Shown here: positions 42,475-53,837 of the stretch, piece by piece | How the letters are laid out: each line of letters starts with the position of its first letter | Position numbering within the stretch: the first letter of the stretch is position 1 | Source of the DNA: Blasia pusilla | Taxonomy: Eukaryota > Marchantiophyta > Marchantiopsida > Blasiales | Direction: 5' to 3' | DNA: 64,000 bases | NCBI GenBank assembly: GCA_050084515.1 | Contig: CM114272.1 | Location: forward strand, 3,162,001-3,226,000 | Made by a program: the position numbers and the translations under genes | The notes under the pieces: generated by a model | What the model was told of the DNA's origin: nothing | What the model saw: only the letters and a program-made list of their open reading frames with translations | Database searches by the model: none

Positions 42475-43560
42475 ACAAATTTAACCGAGAGCAAGTTAAT
42501 GTAAGCGCCATTTATAAGTTCTCCTTTGCGTAGAGGGAGTTCACTGTCCGGTTTGCAAAATGAAGCCGTATGGATTATGTAACATCCTATAAATTATGTT
42601 TCTTATTTGCAAAGAAATGGAAAATAGAAAAAAGTAACTTCATAAGGTTTTGCAATGCTTCAAAGCCATAACTTAGTGTATTTATGATAGAAATTAAAAT
42701 GGATGGAATGACCATTCCTTTAAAAGTTTTTCCCTAATGAAGTACTTTAATCTCTAAAGAATATGGTTTGGATGCTTAAGCCCGTGATTAAAAGTACTTT
42801 TAATACCAATTTTCCCTATTTCTAGTTTGTTAGATGCAAATGTAGGGAGATTTGTAATCATATCATTATAGCTTGTTTCTTTTTGAGCTGATTTTTCTTT
42901 TTGAGATTATTTAAGAACTTTATTTATTTTTCTTTAACATATCTCATTTTGTATCCATTAGGCTTAAGGTTTTCGATTCAAGGAGTTCAAATGGGTCTAA
43001 GCTTATGGAGGAGTAAGGATTTTTGCAAGGAGTGAGTGGATTTTTGCAAGGAGTGAGTCGTATATTATAGTATATGATATTTCTTTTGGAAGAGAGTCAT
43101 TACATTAATGAATTTATAGTTAACTTTCTTATTTTATGATTTGAAAGTTTAGCAAGAAATTTTATTTACGCCCTGAATGAGAGGGTACATCACTTGTGTG
43201 TGCTAAGTTAATGTGTTTAGCTCTTGATAATGTAGTAGACATTCCAAAACAACTATTTAAAAAAATTACGGATAATGAAAAATTTTAAAATATTTGTTTT
43301 GGAATCATTAAAGATGAAAATTTTACAAAATTATTTTTATTCTTTGATTTTTTTCCTACATTGGTACTAAATTTTTGGGTTATGTTTAGGGTGAATTGGA
43401 AGAAAGACAGGGAGTGGGGGTATAGCCGGGAAAAGATTTAACTTTAAATTCAGATTAAACTTTAATCGAGGAAAACAAAGACGGGTCCGCCGGATCTGTC
43501 GAACAGGCATCCTACCGGTGAAATTTCGGCCTACTCTAAATTTTTTTCTTTGTAATTTTT
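42475..43560. other. AT-rich region, no gene seen
   Basis: Long runs of low GC with no ORF of note. A 17-base phrase (TTTTTGCAAGGAGTGAG) is duplicated at 43021 and 43042. From about 43560 the sequence joins the conserved 3' flank of DIR4. Confidence 0.45.
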
Positions 43561-44133
43561 ATTATACCCCTTACTCAACTCGGATATGGCTACAGGTAGA
43601 TCTACAAGCGTATATCATGGTTCCCGCTGTAAGCTTCGCTGACTGATACACGTGGGATTGCAATGCGAAATGGTTGCAACCGATTGACTGAATGAGACTT
43701 GTAAAGATCCCTTTGGTTAGCCTACAACTGCACGCTGACGTTGTTTATGTAAGTGAGTGAGACCATGGATTTCCGACCAAGAACAGGATGCGGAAAACTT
43801 TAAATTCAGGTTCGTAAGTTTTATTTCCAACTGACAATAGTTTCCCAAGATCTTCTATCCATCAATCCCGGGAAGCAACACACAAGAGATCTTTATGCGA
43901 ACCTGCCAAACGATATCGATCCGAACCTATCTCACAATAACCACTGCTCTCGGGCTACGCGCAGAACCCACTGAATCAATGCTCAAGTTCCACATTGACT
44001 CGCACATCTTAGAAGTAGCATTTTCAAAAAAATGACTCTAAATGAGTCACATCACTGCGCTACTCCCTTCATCTATCACGCTTTCGAGCTAGCCTGTCAT
44101 CTATCACGCCTTCAAGCTAGCTAGTTGCGAGAT

Positions 44134-44712
44134 CTAGAAGGATTGGGATTCCTTGCGAACTTGGAAGTCCCCAGTAACCCTGTAAGTGTTCTTCTCGAGC
44201 CTCTCGTACCTCACGACACCGCGAGCACCGGCAAGTCCTCTGGTTCCACCGACGATGGCTAGTTCCTGCCTCCTGCTTTCTTGACCGCGACCACTGTTCC
44301 ACACACCTCTAAGGTGGAGCTGGGCGTCGGCAAATCTCCTGTCTTCGTTGATCTCAGCGTTCTCACGGAAGTTAATGGTGGAAACCCGCTCAGCCTGGTT
44401 GTTGTTGATGTAGAAGTACAGTCCACTGACATCCGCGATACGTTCGGAGTCGCGGTCGGAGTCACGATCGGAATCCTGCTCCTGAGTCACCCTGTTGGAG
44501 TAGACGAATCCCTTGCCTCGGTTGTTATCCCTGTCGGAAAACATGCGTAGGCGCCCGCTGGACTCGGGTCCGAACACCTCCAGCTCGTTTTGGCTGGACT
44601 CATGCTCGAAGATTTCGAAGTGGACGTTCTGGTTCCTGTCTGCCTGTACCAGGCATATGCTTGCAAGCAGCATGCAGCCGGTCAGCATCGAGAGCATGTT
44701 TCCCCGGGCCAT
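44134..44712 (-). CDS. DIR4, dirigent-like secreted protein
   Basis: The 192-residue protein starts MARGNMLSMLTGCMLLASIC, with a signal peptide to about residue 24 (VQA|D). It is close to DIR1/DIR2 but has a duplicated acidic loop (DSDRDSDRDSE) after the GFVYSNRVTQEQ strand, and ends VRKESQSF. The family core ELAIVGGTRGLAGARGVV lies at about residues 150-167. The 3' flank (about 43600-44133) matches those of DIR1 and DIR2. It therefore belongs to the same recent subfamily, though it now lies 37 kb away beyond the transposon complex. The ATG at 44712 is supported by family alignment; upstream frame extension covers the intron. Function by family only. Confidence 0.88.
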   Translation of the reverse strand: MARGNMLSMLTGCMLLASICLVQADRNQNVHFEIFEHESSQNELEVFGPESSGRLRMFSDRDNNRGKGFVYSNRVTQEQDSDRDSDRDSERIADVSGLYFYINNNQAERVSTINFRENAEINEDRRFADAQLHLRGVWNSGRGQESRRQELAIVGGTRGLAGARGVVRYERLEKNTYRVTGDFQVRKESQSF

Positions 44713-44742
44713 AGCTACAAATGCGAAGACGAACTGAAGATC

Positions 44743-45085
44743 CTGCCAGAATCCATGGATGTGTAAGGATGAGAGTCCGACTTCGACAAGACTGGTTGTG
44801 CATGTCAAGACATAAACCGAATCAACCTAAAGAATCATTACAGATATGAGGGAAATAAACTGGTCCATAGTACGAACATAAACTAATAAAGCAAGCACTC
44901 AAAATCTGGACAAGCTAATTGATCGCTCAAAACCGAAGCAATAGAAAGGCAAACAGGAAATAGTCATCTGCGGTGAAAATAGCATGGCAGACATCGAACG
45001 CTCACTTACTGAAGAGGTATGCCAGGAGCAGTTCCGAAGCTTATTGATTCGTTGGAAAAGAAACTCACCTGGCTAACTATTTATA
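44743..45085 (-). promoter_or_regulatory. DIR4 promoter and 5' UTR intron
   Basis: On the minus strand the TATA box is at 45078-45085. A donor with CAGTAAGTGAGCG lies near 44999-45011, and the acceptor TGGCAG|GATC has its boundary at 44742/44743. The intron is about 265 bases. Confidence 0.6.
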
Positions 45086-45099
45086 CCCACCAGATACCC

Positions 45100-46350
45100 G
45101 AGCGACGAATATTTCCGGGGGCAAGACTGACCCATGCAATTCACGTTAGCCAATAAGAAAGTTTGTGCAAACCATGTGGAACTCTTGGTGAGGATGGAGC
45201 AGCTCAGCAGAGAACATGCACTTGTTACAGTGAACCTGGTCCTTATTTTGCTGCACTTGTAAGGCATGCAAGAGAATTGAGGCTGCCTGCGTATATATAT
45301 AGATTATTACAGTAGATAACAAGCATTCCTTACAGTGTATCTGGACCTTATTTTGCTACACTTATGAAGCGTGCAAGGGAATCGAGAGTGCCGGCCTGTA
45401 TATATGTTACTTCATCTGTAACCAATAAGCAAATTCGCATTTATAGTGGACTGGTACTCACCAGATCCGGATTCGAATAGATTTCATTCAGAACTTCAAT
45501 TTGTTAAGTACTCTTTAGTAAGATACCCAAAAGAAAGGGGATAAAAATTTGAGAAAGAGGTTTGGAATTTACGTTAAAGAGAAGACAAGCGTGATGGAGA
45601 AGCACATCATATTAATCGCCCAGAATGTAAGCGACTATCTCAACGCACTGTTATCACTTATCTGGACCAACTTCACTTGATTAGTGATAACAGTGGTGTT
45701 AACAGGTAGAAGCTTGTCTTAGAAAGAAAATATCTGACAGGCTCGTTATTTCAAGAACTAATCATTTCCTAGGATACATCGCTCATTCATAGCGGGATAT
45801 GCTCGAAATCTGGATAAGGGAATGGAGTCTATAAAGCATTATTCCCCAGTTGAGATGATACTTCCCATCGGCCCCTCGATAAGAAACGGGCAGAGAGTAC
45901 CAAACTTGTATCATGCGAAAACAAGAGAGAAAAAGGTACAGAAGTATAGACGATACCAAATCACTGAAAATAATCTGTTCAAAAGGAATTTTGAGTCTCG
46001 CCGTTCAATCACGCTGGCTCGTTTCAGGTTTCCATCTGAAGCACCTGCTCACGTCCATAAATAGCACAGTAATAAAGATCATTTCCGAAGAACAGATTAA
46101 CCACTTTATTGAGCTGCACTTTTTCCGAATTCCTTGATTCACGAAGTCACATCCACTTCATAAACAACTTCGGCACGCGGCTGGTATCGTTAATGAGTTA
46201 ATACCCAAAGTACGTTGGATGACGTCCAGCAGTTCACTCGGTCGAGAAGGATGTGAGCGCGCGTTCACAGTCCTCCGGAAACAGGATCACGGCAGGATAG
46301 ACTCGTAATCCGGAAGATTCCTTGATATCCCTCTCGCCAAGTGGGACTCA
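45100..46350. other. Intergenic region with a 13-bp-arm hairpin
   Basis: It continues the shared upstream flank of DIR1/DIR2/DIR4 (GAGAATTGAGG phrases at about 45270 and 45380). A stem CACTGTTATCACT (45646-45658) pairs with AGTGATAACAGTG (45683-45695). No supported gene. Confidence 0.5.
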
Positions 46351-46354
46351 TACC

Positions 46355-46660
46355 TGGAGACTGTTCGTTGCTTGGCTTCACGTAGTACGCATCGGAGTTA
46401 GCGGTGAGTTTTCCGTCTACGTCTGTCCCGGTAGAACGAAGAATTCAGTCAAGGGGTCAGGATCATAAGGATGGCCTCGGAGAACGAACGCAGAGAGGAG
46501 CAGGAACTCTGGAGGGTAGAGCGTGATTAGCCGGTGAAGCCCTTAAACGTCAAATGAGACGGCTACCGGAAAACACTTCGTCGTTTGGGTTAACGTGCAG
46601 CACATCAGTGTTCGCGGAGAATTTCCCGTCCAAGTCTGTCCCGATGAAACTAAGAAATGA
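46355..46660 (+). repeat. Block U fragment 3
   Basis: Two diverged copies of a phrase (CGCATCGGAGTTAGCGG...TTTTCCGTCTACGTCTGTCC and CACATCAGTGTTCGCGGAGA...CAAGTCTGTCCCGATG) match 3815-3885. No intact frame is present. The 90-codon ORF at 46554-46826 overlaps it and is not supported elsewhere. Confidence 0.45.
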
Positions 46661-46829
46661 GGCTCTTGGCATCGCTTTCGAGCTTAAAATACTTATTTGC
46701 TTGATTCACATTTTTTTTAGTCGTTCCACAAAGGTATCTTGGCATAGCGAAAATCTCCACAAGTTTCAGTGCAGCCACTGCACGCAAAGCTTTCGGAGTA
46801 TGAGATTACCAGAGCCACCACTATGAATA

Positions 46830-47400
46830 CTATACTCTACTCTAGATGCAAGTAGCCACGCAAAGACTTCATTAGATGCAAGCATCAAATCTCAAATCTA
46901 GCACTCAGTTTTCTGGCGTACTTTTGCTCGGGATCAGCGCGCTTGACAGTGTAATGAAGGTACTATGAATGCTCATATCCATGAACAAACTTTTCGGAGT
47001 GACCACATCTCTCTGTAAAGTCTGGCCTAAAAAGGATTAGTCGCAACATCTCATCAACTTGATTATATGCTCTGAGACAAATCCTTCCTGGATATAAGAA
47101 TAACATCTGATGGCCTACAATTCACATTCTTCATCTGCAAAACCAAGTAAGTGACACTTGTTCTTGTGGATGGGCACTATTTGAGGTAAGCATTCCAGTG
47201 CTTAATTCAAACAGTAACCATCCACAAGAACAAGGGTCACTTCCATAGACAGGCATGGGCCCGTATGGCTCATCTCCTGCTCCCCTCGCAGCGCAGTATG
47301 GGTCTGGATTCTAACCAGTGTGGGTTGTCCTCTGAGCTATTCGATCTGCTCTATTAACACCAAGACCTCTGCGGAATATCTTGTTACTTTGCACGAATAA
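46830..47400. other. Upstream region of DIR5 with a long hairpin
   Basis: No gene. GTGACACTTGTTCTTGTGGA (47151-47173 region) pairs with CCATCCACAAGAACAAGGGT (47218-47240). The interior also pairs partly (TTGAGGTAAGCA with TGCTTAATTCAA), making a 90-base near-palindrome about 200 bases upstream of the DIR5 TATA box. Confidence 0.7.
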
Positions 47401-47447
47401 GTTTTGATTCTTTCGGAAAGTCATTGGCCTAATTTGGAGTTCTGCGG

Positions 47448-47794
47448 TATAAAAAGCCCACACGATGACTCGCATTTCACCAAATCTACGACATCTTCAA
47501 GGAATTGTGGCGATCCACCTCCTGGATAAGTGAGCGTTCTCTCATCTTGTTTCCTCGTTTAATTTTTATCACATGTCTCACTGACTGAAGGGTTTTCCTT
47601 TGTGGTTTTGAGTGATTCATTGCGCATGGTCATTCAGATCTATATCTGGTAGACATGATCACATATATTCGCTTTGTGCTTCCAATGCATGCTGTGTCCT
47701 TGTAGGTCAGCAAAGTTGACGTTTACATGTTGGCATGTACCACCTGGATTGTGGGAATGGTAAATGATCCTTTAAATTTTTCGGATTCTTGCAG
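47448..47794 (+). promoter_or_regulatory. DIR5 promoter and 5' UTR intron
   Basis: A TATAAAAAG box at 47448-47456 is followed by exon 1 and a donor GATAA|GTGAGCG, with GT at 47530. The acceptor is TTCTTGCAG|GATC, with AG at 47793-47794. The intron is about 265 bases and ends 33 bases before the ATG. Confidence 0.65.
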
Positions 47795-47827
47795 GATCTG
47801 AATTTTTTCCAAGAAAAATCTGTAACC

Positions 47828-48382
47828 ATGGCCCGCAATGATATACATTTGGTTCTTGCTGGCTGCATTCTGCTGGCCAGCGTATGCCTAGTACAGGCCG
47901 ACCGAAACGAGCAGCTGCAGTTCGAGATCTTTGAGCACTGGGCCAGCGACAACGAGTTGGACGTGTTTGGACCCCAGTCCAGGGAGCGTGTAAGCTCCGA
48001 GAGGGATGAGAACCGAGGCAGGGGAGTCGTGTACTCGAACAGGGTGACCGAGGACAAGGATTCCAGCTCCAAGCGCATCGCCGATGTCAGTGGTCTGTAC
48101 TTCTACGTCAACAACAATAAGGTGGAAAAGGTTGCCACCATCAACTTCCGTGAGAACGCCGAAATCAACAAGGACAGGCGATATGCCAACGCCCAGCTCC
48201 ACCTTAGCGGTGTGTGGAACAGAGGTAGCGGTCAGGAAAGGAGCAGCCAAGAGCTCGCCATCGTGGGTGGAACCGCAGGACTGTCCGGCGCTCGTGGTGT
48301 GGTGAGGTATGAGAGACTCCAGAGGAACACTTACAGGGTGACCGGTGACTTCCAGGTCGGAGAGGAGTCCCGGTCTTACTAG
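47828..48382 (+). CDS. DIR5, dirigent-like secreted protein
   Basis: The 184-residue product begins MARNDIHLVLAGCILLASVC, with a signal peptide ending near VQA|D (residue 24). Compared with DIR1 it lacks several residues in the first loop but retains GVVYSNRVTEDKD, LYFYVNNNKVEKVATINFRE, YANAQLHLSGVWN and ELAIVGGTAGLSGARGVV (about 142-159). It is the only complete member on the plus strand and is diverged from the DIR1/2/4 subfamily. The ATG at 47828 aligns with the other starts; an in-frame upstream ATG-like codon at 47789 is in the intron. Predicted extracellular dirigent-fold protein; substrate unknown. Confidence 0.88.
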   Translation: MARNDIHLVLAGCILLASVCLVQADRNEQLQFEIFEHWASDNELDVFGPQSRERVSSERDENRGRGVVYSNRVTEDKDSSSKRIADVSGLYFYVNNNKVEKVATINFRENAEINKDRRYANAQLHLSGVWNRGSGQERSSQELAIVGGTAGLSGARGVVRYERLQRNTYRVTGDFQVGEESRSY

Positions 48383-48389
48383 ATCGTCC

Positions 48390-49350
48390 CATGGACCGCG
48401 ATCTAACGCGAGGTTGTAGTCGTGATAGATACAGATTTTCGACTCATTTCGAGGTTTACTTTTAAAGCTAGTGTGCTACCTGGCTGTAGTGTGAGCCTTT
48501 CTTCCGTGGCTTGCACGTGAAATTAACGTTCTCAAGCAAGCCTAACTGATTTGGGCATCGTGAGATAGTTGAGTTCTCAATCGGAGAATTCGGCTTCCCC
48601 TCGATCGAGTAGTGCAGATTTCCCGTTGAGACCGAGTTGTGCACTGCGGGAACTATTGCCGGATGATAATAGAACCCACGGATCATATTATTCATGATTG
48701 TACGTTCTAAGCCAGTCAAAGCGGTAGTGTTGTCGATCGGATTATATTCCCTTTCACCTTGCTTCCCATGTGAATGCATATGTTCGATTAATTTAACTCG
48801 GTACATGGGCCAAAAAATTCAGATCGAAGATTACTCATCTACACTAATGGAGTCTGCACTTCAAGCTATCGAATAATACGCATCCTCAAAGGTTCGGAAG
48901 GATACAAAGAATGACCAGAGTGTTGAGTTCATATGGCTCGATGGACTGGCAGAAAAGTCCTTTGATGCTTGAGTAAGATGGATCAGAGATTATCCCCGAA
49001 CCAAGTTCCATAGATAAAAATATGAGATTTATTTCGTTTCTCTCGTAAAACTCATAAGAAATTCACCAGGAGAATTTCTGAAGAAAAACGTCTTGCAATA
49101 TTGTAGTTTAAGAAAAAAACCGGGTGAATATGCGAAAAACAGGTTTGTGACAGGTATGTTTCTTCATAAAGTCTATGAGAAGCATTTATTGATTTTTGTG
49201 AAGAGAGAGTTTAGACTTACCATTCATTAATTACAAGGGAATGAAGTTGTACTTAAGAGGAATGAAAAGTGCGAGAGCAAGGCGTCGTTTTTCCTATTGA
49301 TTTCTGTTTTGTAACACTTTTCCGACCGTCCTCCGACGAAGAGGTCTCCA
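48390..49350. other. Intergenic region, no gene seen
   Basis: The 3' flank of DIR5 is here. Frames on both strands (minus 48468-48806; plus 48694-48876) overlap each other and carry no recognisable motif. Confidence 0.45.
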
Positions 49351-49374
49351 ACTGAACTGCGAAATGAAGCGCCA

Positions 49375-49500
49375 AGTGATCGCAACGTTTCGCCGCGTTT
49401 AGTGAGTGATCTGCAAATCTGGTGATCACATCGTTTCGCCGCGTAAAATGACCGAACTCTGAAGATAGTGATCAGATCGTTTCGCCTCGTAAACTAGTAC
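49375..49500. repeat. Three-copy motif around GTTTCGCCGCGT
   Basis: Units GTGATCGCAACGTTTCGCCG, GTGATCACATCGTTTCGCCG and GTGATCAGATCGTTTCGCCT are about 50 bases apart, each followed by CGT(T/A)(A/T)A. The reverse complement (TTTACGCGGCG with GATCAC) occurs twice at about 3915-3995 and loosely at 5255-5290 (TGTACGCGGC). Confidence 0.75.
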
Positions 49501-49539
49501 GAGCGGATAACGCGTACATTTCTTTCAATCATTGATCTG

Positions 49540-50690
49540 TGACAGATCTCGAGGGGTGTGAATAGCCAGCTGCTATTCACACCCCTCGACAACGGTTTTC
49601 AGCTGGCTAGTCACCATTGTCAGATGGCACATCTATTTCAGTTTCTCGTGCTAGCTAGACGCATGCCCATAGCGTCAAAACTTTGTCCTATGATCAGCAG
49701 GCTATCATGGGATAGCCTGCTGATCACTCCTTGTAGCAAACAAGTAATGAACGGAAATTTAACCCAGCAACAATAAACCATTATCCAACCCGTTCACTAT
49801 TGTCTGACACGAAACCAGTCGGATCTTGAACTACAAGATTACTTTCGAAAAAAATGGAAACGGCTTGACAAACTTGATTTCCGAAAAGTGAAGCAAAATT
49901 CTGGACTTCGAGCAACTGTCACTCCGGTTGGTTTGGATTGCTTCAAGGCGCTAACGGATCGTGATGTATCCACTGCTTAATCTAGTACCCACCAGGCTAA
50001 CCCTCATCACGTCTATCCAGGATGGAATGAACTCCAGTAATTCATCCAACTGACTTTGCTCGTCGGCCTTGATTCTTCGGGAGATGTCTTGTCTAGAGGT
50101 TCCAGTCTAGGGATACCTTCTTGTAGGTCTGCTTCATCTCTGCATCAACAGAGATAAACCATGAAGATCGTGATCGAATTAATCAGCCTCTAAGTCCCCT
50201 AGATCCGTTCTAACGCTTGTCAAAAAGTGGTCAGCTATCTTCGTCCGGTTGGGTCGTGTAGCTACCTTCACGGACATGGTGTCAATCCCAAAGTCAGCAA
50301 CTTAGACGTCACGTAGCATCCTCAAGGTACAGAGACGGAAAGAACCCGCTACGTTTTCCTTTCGACCTGCCTAAGACTTAGTAGAGTCAGCTGCAAATAT
50401 TCGTGACTATGATGCGCAACTGAAAACTGAAGGCCCTGAGCATGTGAGGTAGGTGTACATCACTGGACCAAGTAAAGTAGACTCTGGTCACTTGTATTTT
50501 AAGATCTGTCGCATGCACACAACATGGCCACATCATAAGAGTCCAGGTCAGTTCTTCCTGCTCCGCATGCATATCCACTCCACTGCCCCCGAAGTGAAAT
50601 TTAATACTGGATACTCTCCCAACAACCTCGACACTTTCTACTGATCCTGGAAAGTCTTAAGAAATAATTCTCTTACAGTACTATTAGGTG
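49540..50690. repeat. Block U copy 4 with two perfect hairpins
   Basis: Colinear with 9800-10820 over most of its length, then with the 10600-10820 portion in inverted orientation at about 50400-50640. Coding potential is lost. Hairpin 1 is at 49550-49588 (17-bp arms, CGAGGGGTGTGAATAGC and mirror). Hairpin 2 is at 49691-49726 (16-bp arms, TGATCAGCAGGCTATC and mirror). Neither is present in the homologous sequence of copy 2. Confidence 0.6.
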
Positions 50691-51039
50691 GGAACTGCTC
50701 AATTGAAATCGAGGATCTCCTTTGGGAACTTAGCTGCTCCATCTCATTGTTATCTGAAAGGATAAGATAAATCTGAACTCAGATTACTTTTCCTTCAGCA
50801 CTGCAGGATTATCAAAACCGTAAGAACAATTTCTGAGGTAATTAACTTGGAAATATCCAAAATTAAATATTTTGATCGTCGCACCAGTGTGAACAGAGAC
50901 GAAAAGGGGTGAAATGTATCGCGTCATTTCTTATTACTCCACGATCAATTATGCGAGTTCGCACACTCGCATGCACTCTCGAGGAAAGCAATGTTATGCA
51001 TAATGTGGAGTCATGTTAGTCTGCTTTCATTAACATTTT

Positions 51040-51245
51040 CGAGAGCTCGCAAGCTCCGAGCGTCATGGATAATGTGACATAAAGCTCAACTAATTTAGGA
51101 CTAGTTTTCTTCAAAAGATCGTAAACTCCGAGCGTTATGGATAATGTGACATCACACTCGACTAATTCAGGACTAGATTTCTTGAGAAGATCGTAAGCCC
51201 CGAGTGTCATCGATAATGTGACATCACGCTCAACTAACGAAACAC
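51040..51245 (+). repeat. 66-bp tandem repeat, three copies
   Basis: Units share CTCCGAGCGTCATGGATAAT, GTGACATCAC and GACTAGTTTTCTTCAAAAGA. Copies lie at about 51053, 51125 and 51195, and a displaced partial copy (GACTAGTTTTCTTCAAAAGA then TCGTAAGCTCC) at 51376-51408. The minus-strand 82-codon ORF here simply translates the repeat. Confidence 0.85.
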
Positions 51246-51249
51246 TAAA

Positions 51250-53700
51250 AAAGCCACTCACCACGCGAAATTCAGGTGAATAACTGAACCTTCAACCTGA
51301 TAGGTGAAAAGCGGCGCCGGCCTCCCCTTTCACTGGCTTTCACTGAACAAAGGCAGCACGTAATTTCGTTTAAGACTAGTTTTCTTCAAAAGATCGTAAG
51401 CTCCAACCGTGATGGATGTGCAGGTCCCAACAAGGACCTCACCTGATGCACACCATTTCTTGGTCAGACTCGACCATTTCTTGGTCACCTGATGCACACT
51501 CAGTCGATCAGTTGATGCTTGATTGACACCTTGTGGCAGTGTATATAGGCTAAACTACGGCGTCTACGAATGTCAAATTTTCTTTTTTTTTGATCCTGAA
51601 GCAAAGCGAAACCATGAAGCCGCTTTATGGCCCGATGGATTTCAAGCCCAAATCTTGAAAGGAGAACCCCGTGCGACTTTACTCGAGTGTAAAAAAATAT
51701 AGACCGGGGTAATGTATTTCCAGACAGATTCGAAGCGTTTACAAGTAGAGTCTTCAGTTATTGATTGTTCAGAATACAAAAGTGTTTTTCGTACCCATCC
51801 AGTCATTGAGGTAACTTGATTGCTGAGATTATGTATGAGACTTCTGGAAAATATGGGCTTAGATAAGGCGTATGTCTATATAAAATCGATGAGATATTCA
51901 CAGAAATTGGGTTCGGAAGAGGATTGCGTACGAGATGTCGAAAGTAGAAGTTTTGAAACAAACAAAGGCGACGAGAGTTTTAAGCGTCCATCGTAAATCT
52001 CCCATCACATTGTAGCCTGATTCCGTACACGTCTGCGATGGCCAAACCTGACATATATCCTAAATTATGAACTGTCATTTGAAGCCAAATTGGCAGTTTC
52101 AAATTTTCACAAGCCGTCTATCAAATCCCTACTTTAGAACTCATTTTTTGTTTTAATTGTTTAAGAGTGATTGTGACAGGACTATAGACCCTATGGTCGA
52201 GGATTGTGAGAAGACTTGTATGAAATCTTTGCGTATGAACACCCACACCCGATACATTTAGGATTTATCGGTAGCTTTGTTGACAGATCCTACCACTTCT
52301 GACAAACACCAAAAACACATTCTATATTTGGTTGTTTTGGCGCAATAGAGATCATAAAAACCACTAGTTAAGAGAAAACAGATCCATCCAAATATCTACC
52401 ACTACAGCATTTCTCAATCTTGAGACCCAACTTTAAAAAGCTGAATGAAGAAAGTGAGTCCAGCAACACCCCACTACTCCACTGAGCACCAATGTCATTT
52501 GGTAAAACCACCATGACATTCATCCTTCAGCCTTTGATTACTCTTCAAGTGATGGTATATCGTCCCCTCACTCTTCAAGTATTTAATTCGTCTCCAACTC
52601 AGTCAGTCAAAAGTTCCGCACATGTTCAGTAAATTTTTATTACTGGTGTAATGGTGGGAAAACCTGCAAGAGAAAATTCTCTCAAGGGGAAAATGTGTAG
52701 TATTGAATAAGAGCTAGTTTTCGAGTCTCAGGGGGGAATATGTAGCATTGAATAAGAACTAGTTTTTCAACTTCAAAATCTCTCTGAAACAAGACTCAGA
52801 TCCTACATATAAGCCTGGAAACAATGGGAATCATTTAAAAACTCAGTTTCTAAACTGAGAAATTAAATCGGGTTTGAATACTTTCTCCTCCTTAGGAGAT
52901 ATCTAAACGATATTACTATTAAATTGGACGTACTGAGTTTAAATTCGTGCTAGGAATTCTTATTTTGGATGAATTCAGCAGAGATAACTGGGGCTACTAG
53001 GGATACTCTTGCTAACATGACATTGTGCAGTCTCGTGCATTCGAAAGAAAATCGGGGTACATCGAAAGAAGATTCCGAATTCTTCCATAACTCATTTATT
53101 CCTCAGGACGAAGCAGTGAATGGAATGGAGTTTACCTACTCTAAGAAACCGATTGCTCTGAAACTAACAATTTTGAAGTTAGATATTTCAATCAAAGAAC
53201 TTTTTACTTCACGAAGATTCCATTTATCCAGTATCTGTCAGCTTCGCTCACACGTCTATTTTGCTCTAGAGTTACGTCATATACATCAGAACGATGGTTC
53301 TATTATCATTCATTAAGATTGCATCTACACATTTCATACGGTATATGTCCGCTTCGCCCAGACGTCCACGTTGCTTTTCAGTCACATACACCTCAGAGCA
53401 AAGAGCATGCATTAGAGAGCAAGAAGAGTGGAAATAGTTAAAAAAAAGAATCGTAAGCTTTATTCTCATCTAGAAACAGCTTTCGAAACTCCAACAAGAG
53501 TCTTCAAAAGCATCACACATAAAGGTAGAGTCCTAGGTATCTATATATACATGCTTTACAGAAAGGATGCTCCAGCATGTTTAAGCTCTTATCACGAATC
53601 AGAAAAACTAGGTAGGTTCGAAGCGACATCATCTGATTTTTAATGCACCTTCCTCACACTAACGAACTCACAAAGACCCTTAACAGTAAGTCGAGCCTCT
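51250..53700. other. Intergenic region, no gene seen
   Basis: No supported ORF in 2.4 kb. Phrases ACCATTTCTTGGTCA and CCTGATGCACAC are each duplicated within 51440-51502. A degenerate duplication of about 110 bases (CTGTCAGCTTCGCTCACACG versus TATGTCCGCTTCGCCCAGAC) lies at 53234-53400. Confidence 0.45.
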
Positions 53701-53837
53701 AGCTCTAGTTGACTCTTGCTTTCAGAATGCCCGCAAAAAGCGCACTCGCAACGAAACGAGTCAAAACACGTCAGCCAACAACTGAATCGATGTATCACGT
53801 ATTCAAGCTAGCTATACAGCGCTTTCCATCACAAGAT

